Part shown: piece by piece, positions 27,375 through 36,496 of the stretch
Layout: each line of letters starts with the position of its first letter
Position numbering within the stretch: position 1 is the stretch's first letter
Assembly: GCA_963785065.1 (NCBI GenBank)
Contig: CAWATX010000004.1
Coordinates: 496,001-560,000, forward strand
From: CAVSRC01 sp963785065
GTDB taxonomy: Bacteria > Pseudomonadota > Alphaproteobacteria > Rhizobiales > Kaistiaceae
Reading direction: 5' to 3'
Length of the DNA stretch: 64,000 nucleotides
Notes under the pieces: generated by a model
The model's input: only the letters and a program-made list of their open reading frames with translations
What the model was told of the DNA's origin: nothing
Database searches by the model: none
Translations under genes and position numbers: made by a program

Positions 27375-28650
27375 ATGAAAAGACTGGGGGCGCGGCTTCT
27401 TCCTGCTGCCATCGGCTTGGCGGCCAGCATCTGGCTGCCGGCTGCGGCGTGGTCGACCGAGGGCTATTTCCAGCTCGGCTATAGCCCGGTGCAGAACGCA
27501 CTCGGCGGCGCCGGCGTAGCCAATTCCGAGGACGCCATGTCGATGGCGCTCAACCCGGCCGGTATTGCCGACGTCGCCAGGCAGTTCCAGATGGGCGTCG
27601 GCCTGTTCATGCCCTATCGCGGTTATTCGTCCACGGGGGCCGGTTTCGTCGCGCCGGGCTTTGGCTCCGGCTCGGTGGAAAGCTCCGACAATCTCTTCCT
27701 CATGCCCAACATGGCCTACAGCCAGCCGCTTGACGCCACCTCCGCGGTCGGCATCGCCCTCTACGGCAATGGCGGCATGAACACGACCTACAAGGACACG
27801 GCAAACGCCGGCTGTCCGGGAACAGGCGGCGTCTTCTGCGGCGGCAACACCGGCGTCGATCTGATGCAGATGTTCATCTCGCCCGATTATGCCAAGCGGA
27901 TGGGCAAGTTTTCGTTCGGCATCGCGCCGACCCTTGCCTTGCAGACGTTCAAGGCCAAGGGCCTGGCGGCGTTCGCGCCGAGCTCGGCCGACGCGGCCAA
28001 CCTGACCAACAAGGGCTACGACTGGTCGATCGGCGGCGGCCTGCGCGGCGGCGTCCAGTTCGAACGTCACCGACCAGATCCGTCTCGCCTTTTCCGGCCA
28101 GACCAAGATGTGGATGACGAAGTTCAACAAGTATGCCGGCCTGTTCGCCGATCAGGGCGGCTTCGACATCCCCGCCTCGATCACCGCCGGCATCGCCTAC
28201 GACATTCACCCCAACCTGACCGTCATGGCCGACTTCCAGCGCATCTTCTACAGCGGCGTTGGCGCTGTCGGGAACTCGTCGAACATCGCGCTGCCGTTCG
28301 GTTCGAGCGGCGGGCCGGGCTTCGGCTGGAAGGACATCAACGTCTACAAGATCGGCATCGAATATCGTCCCAACGCCATGTGGACGCTGCGCGCCGGCTA
28401 CGCCTACAACGACAATCCGGTCCAGTCGGCCGACGTCATGCTCAACATCATCGCTCCGGGCGTCACCCAGCATCACATCACGGCGGGCGCGACCTACAAG
28501 ATGTCCGCCAACAACTCCCTCGATTTCGCCGTCGTCTATGCGCCGGACGTCAAGGTCACTGGAACGACGCCGGCACCTTATGGCGGCCAGTCGGTGACGC
28601 TGCACATGCACCAGTTCCTCGGGCAGTTTGGCTGGACCCACAACTTCTAG
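27375..28650 (+). pseudogene. OmpP1/FadL-family outer-membrane porin, frameshifted
   Basis: Outer-membrane channel for hydrophobic compounds (FadL/TodX family). The signal peptide ends near residue 27 (AAAWS), followed by EGYFQLGYSPVQNALGGAGVA and SMALNPAGIA, the hatch-domain motif of the family. The reading frame is intact to about 28061, then continues one frame over with NVTDQIRLAFSGQTKMWMTKF through to the C-terminal beta-strand ending in QFGWTHNF at 28650. One extra base near 28062 (G in TTCGAAC) accounts for the shift: deleting it restores a 424-residue FadL-length protein. Either a real recent mutation or a sequencing error. Good ribosome site (GGGAG) before the ATG at 27375. Confidence 0.88.
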
Positions 28651-28676
28651 CCCGACAGGCGCCGAAACTTTCGCGC

Positions 28677-28703
28677 GGGCGCGGTCTTTTCGGGACCGCG
28701 CCC
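28677..28703. terminator. Intrinsic terminator between porin and hemolysin III genes
   Basis: A 10-bp GC-rich stem (GGGCGCGGTC / GACCGCGCCC) around a seven-base loop lies 27 bases past the porin stop and is followed on the plus strand by GTTTCGCGTTTC. It lies between convergent genes and may serve both directions. Confidence 0.7.
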
Positions 28704-28713
28704 GTTTCGCGTT

Positions 28714-29361
28714 TCAGGCTCCTTGCGTGACCATCAGAAAGATGGCGCAGAAGTGAATGGCTGCGGCAACGATGACGAAGCCGTGCCAGATCGCCCGGTA
28801 ATAGGGCAGGTTCGGCAGGGCGTAGACGATGATGCCGAGCGAATAGACGATGCCGCCGGCAAGCACCAGCCACACGACCTGCGGGCTCAGCACCGCCAGG
28901 AAGGGCTGCGCCACGAGCACGCCGAGCCAGCCGAAGGCGGCATAGAGCAGTGTGGTGAGGCCGCGCAGCCCGTGCGGGGCGACCACCGTCTTCAGCACTA
29001 CGCCGATGGCCGCGATCGCCCAGACCAGCGTGGTCAGCACGACCGCCCGGCCGCCGGTCAGGATACCCGCGGTGAACGGCGTATAGGTGCCGGCGATCAT
29101 GATCAGGATGCCGGCGTGGTCGAACCGGCGCAGCAGCTCCTGCAGATGCGGGCGAAGCCTCAGGCTGTAGGCCGCCGAAGCGGCGAGCATGGCGATCAGC
29201 GCGAACGCATAGACGGCGACGGGGGCGACCGCGGCGCCGTCGAGGGCGGCGGCGGCGATGAGCGCGGCCGAGCCGACCATGGCGCCCGCCAGCCCAACCG
29301 CGTGGACGACACCGTCAGCCAGGATCTCGCCGTGGCTCAACGAACGCTGCGCAACACTCAC
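28714..29361 (-). CDS. Hemolysin III family membrane protein (PAQR superfamily)
   Basis: A 215-residue inner-membrane protein with seven predicted helices. SHGEILADGVVHAVGL near the N terminus, FDHAGILIMIAGTYTPF, and the C-terminal FVIVAAAIHFCAI carry the conserved Ser/His/Asp of the PAQR/YqfA family, which form a metal site. These are putative hydrolases or receptors; the hemolysin name is historical. The start is a GTG at 29361, preceded by AAAGGAG about ten bases upstream. Confidence 0.88.
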   Translation of the reverse strand: MSVAQRSLSHGEILADGVVHAVGLAGAMVGSAALIAAAALDGAAVAPVAVYAFALIAMLAASAAYSLRLRPHLQELLRRFDHAGILIMIAGTYTPFTAGILTGGRAVVLTTLVWAIAAIGVVLKTVVAPHGLRGLTTLLYAAFGWLGVLVAQPFLAVLSPQVVWLVLAGGIVYSLGIIVYALPNLPYYRAIWHGFVIVAAAIHFCAIFLMVTQGA

Positions 29362-29659
29362 AAGACCGGCGCTCCTTTCCGGCGCCCCGCCCCGGCGCTT
29401 CGCGATGCGGCCTCCAAGCTAAAAATGGTGCCGCCGGAGCGGCTCGGCCAGCCCCGCGACAAAGCGCGTCGCGCCGCCGCCCGCCGGCCCGACGGACCCC
29501 GCCCGGTCGGTTATCCTTGAAATCGCCCCCGGCGATTGTGGTATGTAGGCGCCCACCTGCCCGCCGATCGGCGGAATTGGCCCGTTTCGCCACCCAGTCG
29601 TCCGTCCGCCGGCCTTGCCCCGATGGGTGGCGCGTTACCCCCGAGGTCCGCAAAACAGA

Positions 29660-30316
29660 ATGCCCGAAGTCATCTTCACCGGCCCTGCCGGACGCCTCGA
29701 AGGCCGCTTCCAGCCGGCCAAGCGCAAGAACGGGCCGATTGCCATCATCCTGCACCCGCATCCGCAGTTCGGGGGCACGATGAACAACCAGATCACCTAC
29801 CAGCTGTTCTACATGTTCGCGAAGCGCGGCTTCGCGGTGCTGCGCTTCAATTTCCGCGGGGTCGGCCGCAGCCAGGGCGAGTTCGACCACGGCGCCGGCG
29901 AGCTGTCCGATGCAGCGGCGGCGCTCGACTGGGTGCAGTCGGTGCACACCGACGCGCGCTCGTGCTGGGTCGCCGGCTTCTCCTTCGGCGCCTGGATCGG
30001 CATGCAGCTGCTCATGCGCCGGCCGGAGATCGAAGGCTTCATCTCGGTGGCGCCGCAGCCCAACCTCTACGACTTCACCTTCCTCGCCCCCTGCCCGTCC
30101 TCCGGCCTCATCATCCACGGCGACCAGGACAAGGTCGCCCCGCCCAAGGACGTGCAGACGCTGGTCGACAAGCTGAAGACCCAGAAGGGCATCAAGATCG
30201 AGCAGACCATCGTCAAGGGCGCCAACCACTTCTTCGAGAACAACACCGAAGAGCTGCTCGACCTCTGCGCGGACTATGTCGACCGCCGCCTGGCGGGCAA
30301 GGCCGGCGCACCCTAG
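29660..30316 (+). CDS. Alpha/beta hydrolase
   Basis: A 218-residue alpha/beta-hydrolase fold protein. HPHPQFGGTMNNQ near residue 32, RFNFRGVGRSQGEFD, the nucleophile elbow AGFSFGAWIG (Ser in G-x-S-x-G), then IHGDQDKVAP with the Asp, and GANHFF with the His. This group is conserved in Rhizobiales, where the gene often lies near the suf cluster, as loosely here. Substrate unknown. The ATG at 29660 matches the conserved N terminus MPEVIFTGPAGRLEGRF. A possible promoter with TTGAAA (about 29517) lies in the gap upstream. Confidence 0.88.
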   Translation: MPEVIFTGPAGRLEGRFQPAKRKNGPIAIILHPHPQFGGTMNNQITYQLFYMFAKRGFAVLRFNFRGVGRSQGEFDHGAGELSDAAAALDWVQSVHTDARSCWVAGFSFGAWIGMQLLMRRPEIEGFISVAPQPNLYDFTFLAPCPSSGLIIHGDQDKVAPPKDVQTLVDKLKTQKGIKIEQTIVKGANHFFENNTEELLDLCADYVDRRLAGKAGAP

Positions 30317-30337
30317 CCTGCCGGCCTGGCAGCACGC

Positions 30338-31072
30338 CTAGAGGAACAGCCCGCCGCCGTTCACCGCGATCGTCTGGCCGGTCACGAAGCCGTTGCCGAC
30401 GACCATCATGACAACTTGCGCGATCTCCTCGGTGGTGCCGATACGCCCGACCGGAATGCGGGCCACGTAGCCCGCCTCGATCAGCGGCTGCGCCATCTCG
30501 GTTTCGGTCAGGCCGGGCGCCACCGCATTGACCGTCACGCCCTCTGCTGCAAGCCGGGCGGCGTAGCCGCGCGTCAAGCCCTCGAGGCCGGCCTTGGAGG
30601 CGTTGTAGACGACGCTCACGCCGCCGGCACTGCGCGCCGCGATCGACGAGATGTTGACGATGCGTCCCCAGCGCCCGGCGCGCATATGCGGCAGGACCGC
30701 CTGCGTGCACAGGAAGACGGATTTCAGGTTGACCGCGATCATGCTGTCGAAGTCCGCCTCCGTGATGTCGTCGATGCCATGCCGCTCGCCCGTGCCGGCA
30801 TTGTTGATCAGGATGTCGACCGGACCGAGCTGGGCTTCGACATCCTCGACCATGGCGGTTACGGCGCTGCCCACCGAGACGTCGGCGGCGAAGGCCGCAG
30901 CCTTGCCGCCGTTCCTGCGGATCGCTTCGGCGACCGCCGCGGCCTCGGTGCCGCGCGCGCGATAGTTGACGGCGACCGCCGCTCCGGCTTCAGCCAGCGC
31001 CACGGCAATCGCCTTGCCGATGCCGCGCGAGCCGCCGGTGACCAGCGCCACATGATTTTCCAGTTTGGACAT
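30338..31072 (-). CDS. SDR family oxidoreductase, FabG/PhaB-like
   Basis: A 244-residue classical short-chain dehydrogenase. The NADP-binding TGGSRGIGKAIA, NNAG, and the catalytic triad Ser in NISSIAARSA, Tyr and Lys in VVYNASKAGLE are present, as is the C-terminal ITVNGGG-like AVNGGGLFL. FabG-like enzymes reduce 3-oxoacyl-ACP, or -CoA, but substrate cannot be told from sequence. The ATG at 31072 is nine bases after GAGAGG. It lies 38 bases downstream of the AraC-type regulator and may be its target or partner. Confidence 0.87.
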   Translation of the reverse strand: MSKLENHVALVTGGSRGIGKAIAVALAEAGAAVAVNYRARGTEAAAVAEAIRRNGGKAAAFAADVSVGSAVTAMVEDVEAQLGPVDILINNAGTGERHGIDDITEADFDSMIAVNLKSVFLCTQAVLPHMRAGRWGRIVNISSIAARSAGGVSVVYNASKAGLEGLTRGYAARLAAEGVTVNAVAPGLTETEMAQPLIEAGYVARIPVGRIGTTEEIAQVVMMVVGNGFVTGQTIAVNGGGLFL

Positions 31073-31110
31073 GCCTGTCATCCTCTCGATGGAGCCCGTT
31101 TCGCCAATCC

Positions 31111-31971
31111 TCATGCCGTCGCCAGCGCCTTCAGCCAGCGCGCCGGGGTGAGCCCGTAGGCGCACTTGAACTGGCGCGTCATGTGGCTCTGGTCGGCGAA
31201 GCCGGAAGCGGCGGCGGCCTCCGCCAGTCCGACGCCGGCCGCCATCAGCCGGCGGGCCCGTTCCAGCCGCCGCATCAGGCGGAAACGGTGCGGGCTGGTG
31301 CCGTAGGCCAGGCGGAACTGGCGCGCCAGCGCCCAGCGGTCGAGCCCGGCGACCGCCTCCAACCCCGCCATCGGCGTCGCCGCGCCGTCCTCCTCGATCA
31401 GCGCCGCGCGCACCCGCGCCATGGCCGTGCTGTCGATTGTCGGCCGTCGTACCGTCCCCTCGCCCGTCATCGCGGCGAGCGCATCGGCGAGCGTGGTCAG
31501 GAGGTCGCCGACGGCAAGTGCGTCGTGCGGCTCGTCGATACAGGCGATCGCCGCCTTGAGCCGTTGGACCGGTTCGCTCGCCGCGCTCACCACCGGATCG
31601 GCGACGAAGGGCAGCGGCGTATGCCCGAGCGCCTCCGCGATCAGCGCCGGATCGACATAGACGATGCGGTAGGCGAAGCCGTCTTCGCTCCCCGGCGCGC
31701 CGTCATGGATCTCGTCGGGATGGAGCACGTGCAGCTCGCCCGGCAGGCACTGCCGGCGTGCGCCGCGATAGGCGAAGTGTTGCACGCCCGAGAGCGTCAT
31801 GCCGATGGCGTAGCTGTCGTGGCGATGGGGCGCGAAGGCGCGGTCGCGGAAGAAGGCTTCCGCCCATTCGATCCCGTCGCCGACCGCCCCGGCGCGGATG
31901 CGCGCAACGCCGTGCTTGCACGATCGTTCAAGACGCCCGGTGGCGATTGCGGAAGACTGTGCGGCCATCAT
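31111..31971 (-). CDS. AraC family transcriptional regulator
   Basis: A regulator of about 286 residues with an N-terminal cupin-like sensing domain (HRHDSYAIGMTLSGVQHFAYRG, PGELHVLHPDEIHDG) and a C-terminal pair of helix-turn-helix motifs (LERARRLMAAGVGLAEAAAASGFADQSHMTRQFKCAYGLTP split over the last 60 residues, the hallmark of AraC). It is divergent from the LysE-type exporter gene, with about 25 bases between starts, a common pairing in which the regulator controls the exporter in response to an exported amino acid or related compound. Confidence 0.92.
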   Translation of the reverse strand: MMAAQSSAIATGRLERSCKHGVARIRAGAVGDGIEWAEAFFRDRAFAPHRHDSYAIGMTLSGVQHFAYRGARRQCLPGELHVLHPDEIHDGAPGSEDGFAYRIVYVDPALIAEALGHTPLPFVADPVVSAASEPVQRLKAAIACIDEPHDALAVGDLLTTLADALAAMTGEGTVRRPTIDSTAMARVRAALIEEDGAATPMAGLEAVAGLDRWALARQFRLAYGTSPHRFRLMRRLERARRLMAAGVGLAEAAAASGFADQSHMTRQFKCAYGLTPARWLKALATA

Positions 31972-31994
31972 GAGAACTCGAGGAAAGCACAAAA

Positions 31995-32600
31995 GTGAGC
32001 TGGGCGCCCGTCCTGTCGTTGATCCTCGCCGCCGCAGCGGTGATGGGCAGTCCCGGCCCGGCGACCATCTCCGTCGCCGCGGTCGGCAGCGCCTTCGGGG
32101 TCAGGCGCGCCCTGCCCTATATGGTCGGCCTCATCGCCGGCACCACCGGTGTGCTTGTCATCGTCGCCCTCGGCCTCAGCGCCGCGCTGCTGTCGTTGCC
32201 GGCGATCGGCCCGGCGCTCACCCTGGCCGCGATCGCCTATGTGGTCTGGCTCGCCTGGACAATCGCCACGGCGCCACGGCTCGCCGCCCTCGACCCGGCA
32301 GCCGCGCCGCCGCCGTTATGGGGCGGCGTCGTGCTCGGCATCGCCAATCCGAAAGCCTATGTCGCCATTGCCGCGGTCTTCGCTGCCAACCGCATCGCCG
32401 TCGATCAGCTTGCCGACGCGTTTGCCAAGACGCTCGTCCTCGCTGCGATGATCGCGGTCATCCATGTGGTCTGGCTTTTCGCCGGCACCCTGCTGGCGCG
32501 GCTCCTCACACGTCCCGTCGCTGCCCGTATCGCCAATGTCGCGATGGCCGCCGCCATGCTCGCCGCGTCACTGCTGGCGCTCTTGGCGCACCGGGGGTGA
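31995..32600 (+). CDS. LysE family exporter (RhtB-type)
   Basis: A 201-residue inner-membrane exporter with about six helices. The N-terminal GSPGPATISVAAVGSAFG is the LysE/RhtB motif and VVLGIANPKAYVAIAAVF matches the central signature. Members pump out amino acids. The start is GTG at 31995, with GAGGAAAG about ten bases before it. It is divergent from the AraC regulator and likely controlled by it. Substrate unknown. Confidence 0.9.
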   Translation: MSWAPVLSLILAAAAVMGSPGPATISVAAVGSAFGVRRALPYMVGLIAGTTGVLVIVALGLSAALLSLPAIGPALTLAAIAYVVWLAWTIATAPRLAALDPAAAPPPLWGGVVLGIANPKAYVAIAAVFAANRIAVDQLADAFAKTLVLAAMIAVIHVVWLFAGTLLARLLTRPVAARIANVAMAAAMLAASLLALLAHRG

Positions 32601-32609
32601 GCCTTGCGG

Positions 32610-33830
32610 TCAGGCGAGCTTCCTGGCCGCCAGCACCGCGTTGAGCCCGCCGAAGGCGAAGGAGTTCGACATGGCCACGTCGACCTTCATCTCGCGCGCC
32701 GCATTGGGCACGTAGTCGAGATCGCAGGCGGGATCCGGCTCGACGTAGTTCATGGTTGGCGGGGCGATGTTGTCGCGGATGGCCAGCAGCGTGGCGACGA
32801 ACTCCAGCGCCCCCGCCGCACCCAGCGCATGGCCGACCATGGACTTGGTCGATGAGACCGGGATCGCCTTCGCCCGCTCGCCGAAGGCCGCCTTCAGCGC
32901 CTCGGTCTCGGTGGCGTCGTTGGCCAGCGTCCCGGTGCCGTGGGCGTTGATGTAGTCGACGTCCGCTTTGGCGAGGCCGGCATCGGCAAGGCAGGCGTTG
33001 ATCGCCCGTGCCATGCCGCCGACATCCGGGTTGGTCAGGTCGCGGGCGTCCGCGCTCATGCCGAAGCCGACGATCTCGCCGATGATCTCGGCGCCGCGCG
33101 CCCGGGCGCTGTCCAGCGTCTCCAGCACCAGCATGGCGGCGCCCTCGCCGATGACCAGCCCCTTGCGGCCCTTGGAGAACGGCCGGCAGGTGTCGGTCGC
33201 CATGACACGCAGGCCTTCCCAGCTCTTCAGCGCGCCCAGGTTGATGCAGGCTTCGGTGCCGCCGGCCACGGCTGCGTCGGCGATGCCTGTGCGCACCATC
33301 TGATAGGCCAGCCCGATGGCGTGGGTGGCCGAGGAGCAGGCGCTGACGGTGCCGAAGGACGGACCGCGCAGTCCGAGGAACATGGATACCTGGCTCGTCG
33401 GCGCATTGGGCATCAGCTTGGGCACGGTCAGCGGATAGACGCGCGTCGCCTTGTCGCCGTAGAGGCGCTTGTAGGACTCGTCGATCGTGGTCGACCCGCC
33501 AATGCCGGTGCCGACGATGGCCGCCGTCCGTTCCGACAGCGCCGCGTCGATCTCCAGCCCTGAGCTCGCCAGTGCCTCACGCGCGGCGATGACGGCGAAT
33601 TGCGACACGCGATCGAGCGGCCCCAGCTGGCGCTCCTCGAAATAGTCAGTGGGGACGTAGTCCTTGACCTCGGCGACGACCTCGCGGAGCAGCAGCTCTG
33701 GCGCAACCAGCGTCGGCTGGGCGATGCCGCTTTGGCCCTCGGTGAGCGCAGCCCAATAGCTCGCCGTGTCCTTGCCGACCGGCGAGATGACACCGCACCC
33801 GGTGACGACGACGCGATGCGGCCAGTTCAC
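32610..33830 (-). CDS. Beta-ketoacyl-ACP synthase (FabF-like)
   Basis: A 406-residue KAS II-type condensing enzyme. The active-site Cys is in VSACSSATHAIG, the two His in NAHGTGT and SMVGHALGAAG, and the C-terminal NSFAFGGLNA is standard. It extends acyl chains on ACP. Its GTG start overlaps the ACP gene by four bases (GTGA), and it follows lpxD and the ACP in one operon, which suggests a dedicated fatty-acid elongation step for lipid A, as in the rhizobial very-long-chain fatty acid cluster, or a NodE-like role. The partner ACP has lost its carrier serine. Confidence 0.92.
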   Translation of the reverse strand: MNWPHRVVVTGCGVISPVGKDTASYWAALTEGQSGIAQPTLVAPELLLREVVAEVKDYVPTDYFEERQLGPLDRVSQFAVIAAREALASSGLEIDAALSERTAAIVGTGIGGSTTIDESYKRLYGDKATRVYPLTVPKLMPNAPTSQVSMFLGLRGPSFGTVSACSSATHAIGLAYQMVRTGIADAAVAGGTEACINLGALKSWEGLRVMATDTCRPFSKGRKGLVIGEGAAMLVLETLDSARARGAEIIGEIVGFGMSADARDLTNPDVGGMARAINACLADAGLAKADVDYINAHGTGTLANDATETEALKAAFGERAKAIPVSSTKSMVGHALGAAGALEFVATLLAIRDNIAPPTMNYVEPDPACDLDYVPNAAREMKVDVAMSNSFAFGGLNAVLAARKLA

Positions 33831-34078
33831 GTCTGTTTCTGCTCAACCAGGCCCTGAATGGCCTTGACCACGTCACCAACCGTCGCGAAGTCGGTCGCGG
33901 CACTATTGGCGTTGTAGGGAATCTGTATGCCGAACTTCTCCTCCAGATCGAACACCATCTCGAGGGCGTCAATCAATTCCAGGCCAAGCTCCTGAAGATT
34001 GTCCGACTCGGTGATTGTCTTATCGCCGGGAACCTTCTTGGCGATAATTGCGATTACGTCAGCAGCCACATCGGCCAT
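33827..34078 (-). CDS. Acyl carrier protein-like, carrier serine replaced by leucine
   Basis: An 83-residue ACP-fold protein. The helix II region reads LGLELIDALEMVFDLEEKFGI where ACPs have L-G-x-D-S-L-D; the phosphopantetheine-bearing Ser is Leu35 (codon 33974-33976 on the minus strand, TTG). The rest (DLEEKFGIQIP, TVGDVVKAIQGLV) is normal and resembles Bradyrhizobium ACPs of the I-E/A-I-F-D-L-E-E type. A single T-for-C change (TCG to TTG) would explain it. As read, the protein cannot carry an acyl chain. The ATG at 34078 has a GGAGG site ten bases upstream; the ATG at 34108 is an alternative. It overlaps the ketosynthase and follows lpxD. Confidence 0.85.
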   Translation of the reverse strand: MADVAADVIAIIAKKVPGDKTITESDNLQELGLELIDALEMVFDLEEKFGIQIPYNANSAATDFATVGDVVKAIQGLVEQKQT

Positions 34079-34122
34079 ATTGTCTGCGCCTCCAGCCCCC
34101 AAGGCCATTTTCTACACTCTTG

Positions 34123-35187
34123 CTACCGGCCTTTTGCTTCATTTTCCAGAGTTTCCACCCGTTTTCTCAGATCGTCCACCCTCGGGTACAGCTGGCGTAA
34201 ACGGCCGATATCCGCCAGCCTTCCGATCGCCCTGTCGTGAGGCGTCGCTGGCGAACCACTGAAGACTGCCCCGGCGGGCACATGGCCCGCAAGCTTGGCC
34301 CCGGCGGTTATCGTGGCGCCGGCGCCGATCGTCAGGTGCGGCGCGATGCCGACACCTGAGGCGATCACCACCCGTTCGCCGATGACCACGCTGCCGGCAA
34401 TGCCGGTCATGCCGCAGATCACGCAGTTCTCGCCAATCACCACGTTGTGACCGATCTGCACCTGATTATCGACCTTGCTGCCCCGCCCGATGCGGGTCTC
34501 GCGCAGCGTCGCCCGGTCGATGGTCGTGCCGGCGCCGATCTCGACGTCGTCGCCGATGACCACGGTGCCTAGCGAATGGGTGCGCAACGGCCGTTCGATG
34601 CCGTTGCTGCTGCCGTCGGGATTGGAGACGGGGATGAAGGAGAAGCCGTCGGAGCCGACCACCGTATTGCAGTGGATGATGACCCGGTCGCCGAGGCGGA
34701 CGCCGTCACGCAGGCTGACGCCCGGATGGATAACGCAGTCGCGGCCGACCGTGACGCCGGCGCCGACATGCGCCTGCGCCAGCAGGACAGTGCCGGCGCC
34801 GATCGTGCTCCCCGGCCCAACCACCGCCACCGGGCCGATGCTGACGCCCTCGCCGATGACCGCGTCGGGCGCGACCACGGCCGTCGGGTGGATGCCGGAA
34901 GCGTGGACCGGTCCGGGATCGAACAGCGCCGTCAAGATCGCCAGGGCGACGCGTTCGTTGCCGCCATAAAGGATCGCGGCAATGCCCGCCGGCGGCGTGC
35001 CGTCGGCGGAAATGAGCACCGCCCCGGCGCGGGTTTCGGCAAGGTGCTCCAGCGCCTCCCGTGACAGCGCGACCGCCAGCTCGTCCTTCGCCTTGGCATC
35101 GGCAGGATGGACGATGCGGTCGATCTCGAGGCTGCCGTCGCCGGAAACCTTCGCCGAAAGGGCGCGGGCGATGTCGCTGAGCTGCAT
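34123..35187 (-). CDS. lpxD: UDP-3-O-acylglucosamine N-acyltransferase LpxD
   Basis: A 354-residue LpxD, adding the N-linked acyl chain to UDP-3-O-acyl-glucosamine in lipid A synthesis using acyl-ACP. N-terminal uridine-binding domain (about 1-100), then left-handed beta-helix hexapeptide repeats (many I/V-G-x-x-x-x turns) with the catalytic His in QIGHNVVIGEN and the C-terminal helix. Usually lpxD lies with fabZ and lpxA; this copy is instead the first gene of an operon with the ACP-like and ketosynthase genes, so it is likely a second, specialised copy. Confidence 0.94.
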   Translation of the reverse strand: MQLSDIARALSAKVSGDGSLEIDRIVHPADAKAKDELAVALSREALEHLAETRAGAVLISADGTPPAGIAAILYGGNERVALAILTALFDPGPVHASGIHPTAVVAPDAVIGEGVSIGPVAVVGPGSTIGAGTVLLAQAHVGAGVTVGRDCVIHPGVSLRDGVRLGDRVIIHCNTVVGSDGFSFIPVSNPDGSSNGIERPLRTHSLGTVVIGDDVEIGAGTTIDRATLRETRIGRGSKVDNQVQIGHNVVIGENCVICGMTGIAGSVVIGERVVIASGVGIAPHLTIGAGATITAGAKLAGHVPAGAVFSGSPATPHDRAIGRLADIGRLRQLYPRVDDLRKRVETLENEAKGR

Positions 35188-35270
35188 GGGACCTGGGGGC
35201 GAAGCCTTGGCTTTTTATAAGTTACCTTTGGTTCCTAGCGCACAATCCGGCTGTCGGCCACCCGGCCTGG

Positions 35271-36356
35271 TCAAGGTGCGGCAAGCCGTCCCCCGGTCGT
35301 CGGCGCCGGAACGCCGGTGGTGCCGGGGAAGGTCAGCGGCAGGTTGTGGACGCTGCGGGCGGCGAGATAGGCAAAGGCCTCCGCCTCGATGAAATCCGGC
35401 GCCCAGCCGAGCCTGTCGGCGCTTTCGACAGGCACGCCGGCCGCTTCTGCCAGCATCGCCATCAGCACCGGGTTCTTCGACCCGCCGCCGGAGACCACGA
35501 TGCGTTCGGCGCCGCCGGCCGTCACGATGCCTTTCAGGATCGTGCCAGAAGTGAATGCTGCGAGCGTCGTCGCACCGTCGGCATCGGAGAGGCCGGCCAC
35601 CGGCTCGGCGGAGAAGGCATCGCGGTCGAGCGACTTGGGGCACGGACGGTCGAACCAGGGATTGTCCATGAGACGGGCGAGCGTGGCGGCATCGACCGTG
35701 CCGCTTGCCGCAAGTGCCCCGCCCTCATCCATGGCGGCGCCGGTGCGCATACGCACGAAATCGTCGAGAAGCGCGTTGCCGGGGCCGGTGTCGCCGGCGA
35801 CCAGCGTTCCGTCGGCGCCGACCCGAGTGATGTTGGCGACGCCGCCGATGTTGACCACCGCAACCGTGCCGGCAAGCCCGGCGTGGCGCACCAGCGCGCG
35901 GTGATAGGCCGGCGCCAGCGGCGCCCCCTCGCCGCCCGCGGCGACATCGGCGGCGCGCATGTCGAAGACCACCGGCAAAGCGAGCCGCCGGGCGAGCGCT
36001 GCGCCGTCGCCGATCTGCACCGTCAGGTGGCGCTCGGGCGCGTGGAACACGGTCTGGCCGTGGAAGCCGACGAGGTCGACGGCAAGGCCCGGGCTCTGCC
36101 TGCGAAGCTGCTCGACCGCCTCGACATGGGCGTCGGTGACGATCGCCTCGGCCTCGGCAACGACGCCCGGCCGCGCGTCGCGGTCGGTGAGGTCGCGCGC
36201 GGCGGCGAGCGCCCGGCGCAGGACCGCCCGCTCCGCCTCGTCATAAGGCCGCGCCAGGCGCGGCCCGAAACCTTCGATCGATTCACCGTCGGTGAAAAGC
36301 ACCGCGGCATCGACCCCGTCCATGGAGGTGCCGCTCATCAAGCCGAGAACATTCAT
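35271..36356 (-). CDS. anmK: Anhydro-N-acetylmuramic acid kinase
   Basis: A 361-residue kinase that opens and phosphorylates anhydro-MurNAc during peptidoglycan recycling. LGLMSGTSMDGVDAAV at the N terminus, FHGQTVFHAP, NIGGVANIT, GDTGPGNALLD and the sugar-kinase phosphate loop VSGGGSKNP are all family motifs. The ATG at 36356 has a GGGAAG site. It is divergent from tyrS, and complements the amidase and penicillin-binding protein genes further right. Confidence 0.94.
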   Translation of the reverse strand: MNVLGLMSGTSMDGVDAAVLFTDGESIEGFGPRLARPYDEAERAVLRRALAAARDLTDRDARPGVVAEAEAIVTDAHVEAVEQLRRQSPGLAVDLVGFHGQTVFHAPERHLTVQIGDGAALARRLALPVVFDMRAADVAAGGEGAPLAPAYHRALVRHAGLAGTVAVVNIGGVANITRVGADGTLVAGDTGPGNALLDDFVRMRTGAAMDEGGALAASGTVDAATLARLMDNPWFDRPCPKSLDRDAFSAEPVAGLSDADGATTLAAFTSGTILKGIVTAGGAERIVVSGGGSKNPVLMAMLAEAAGVPVESADRLGWAPDFIEAEAFAYLAARSVHNLPLTFPGTTGVPAPTTGGRLAAP

Positions 36357-36496
36357 TCTTTATCTTCCCGGTCGCGCCTCCGGCGCTCCTCGCCTCTAGG
36401 GCGCCCCTGCCCCGAATCCCGGGGTGAAAACCCCGAATGATCCTGCTAAACAGCCCCGCGCGCCGCCGCAAGGCGCGACCCATGGATTGCCAGAGA

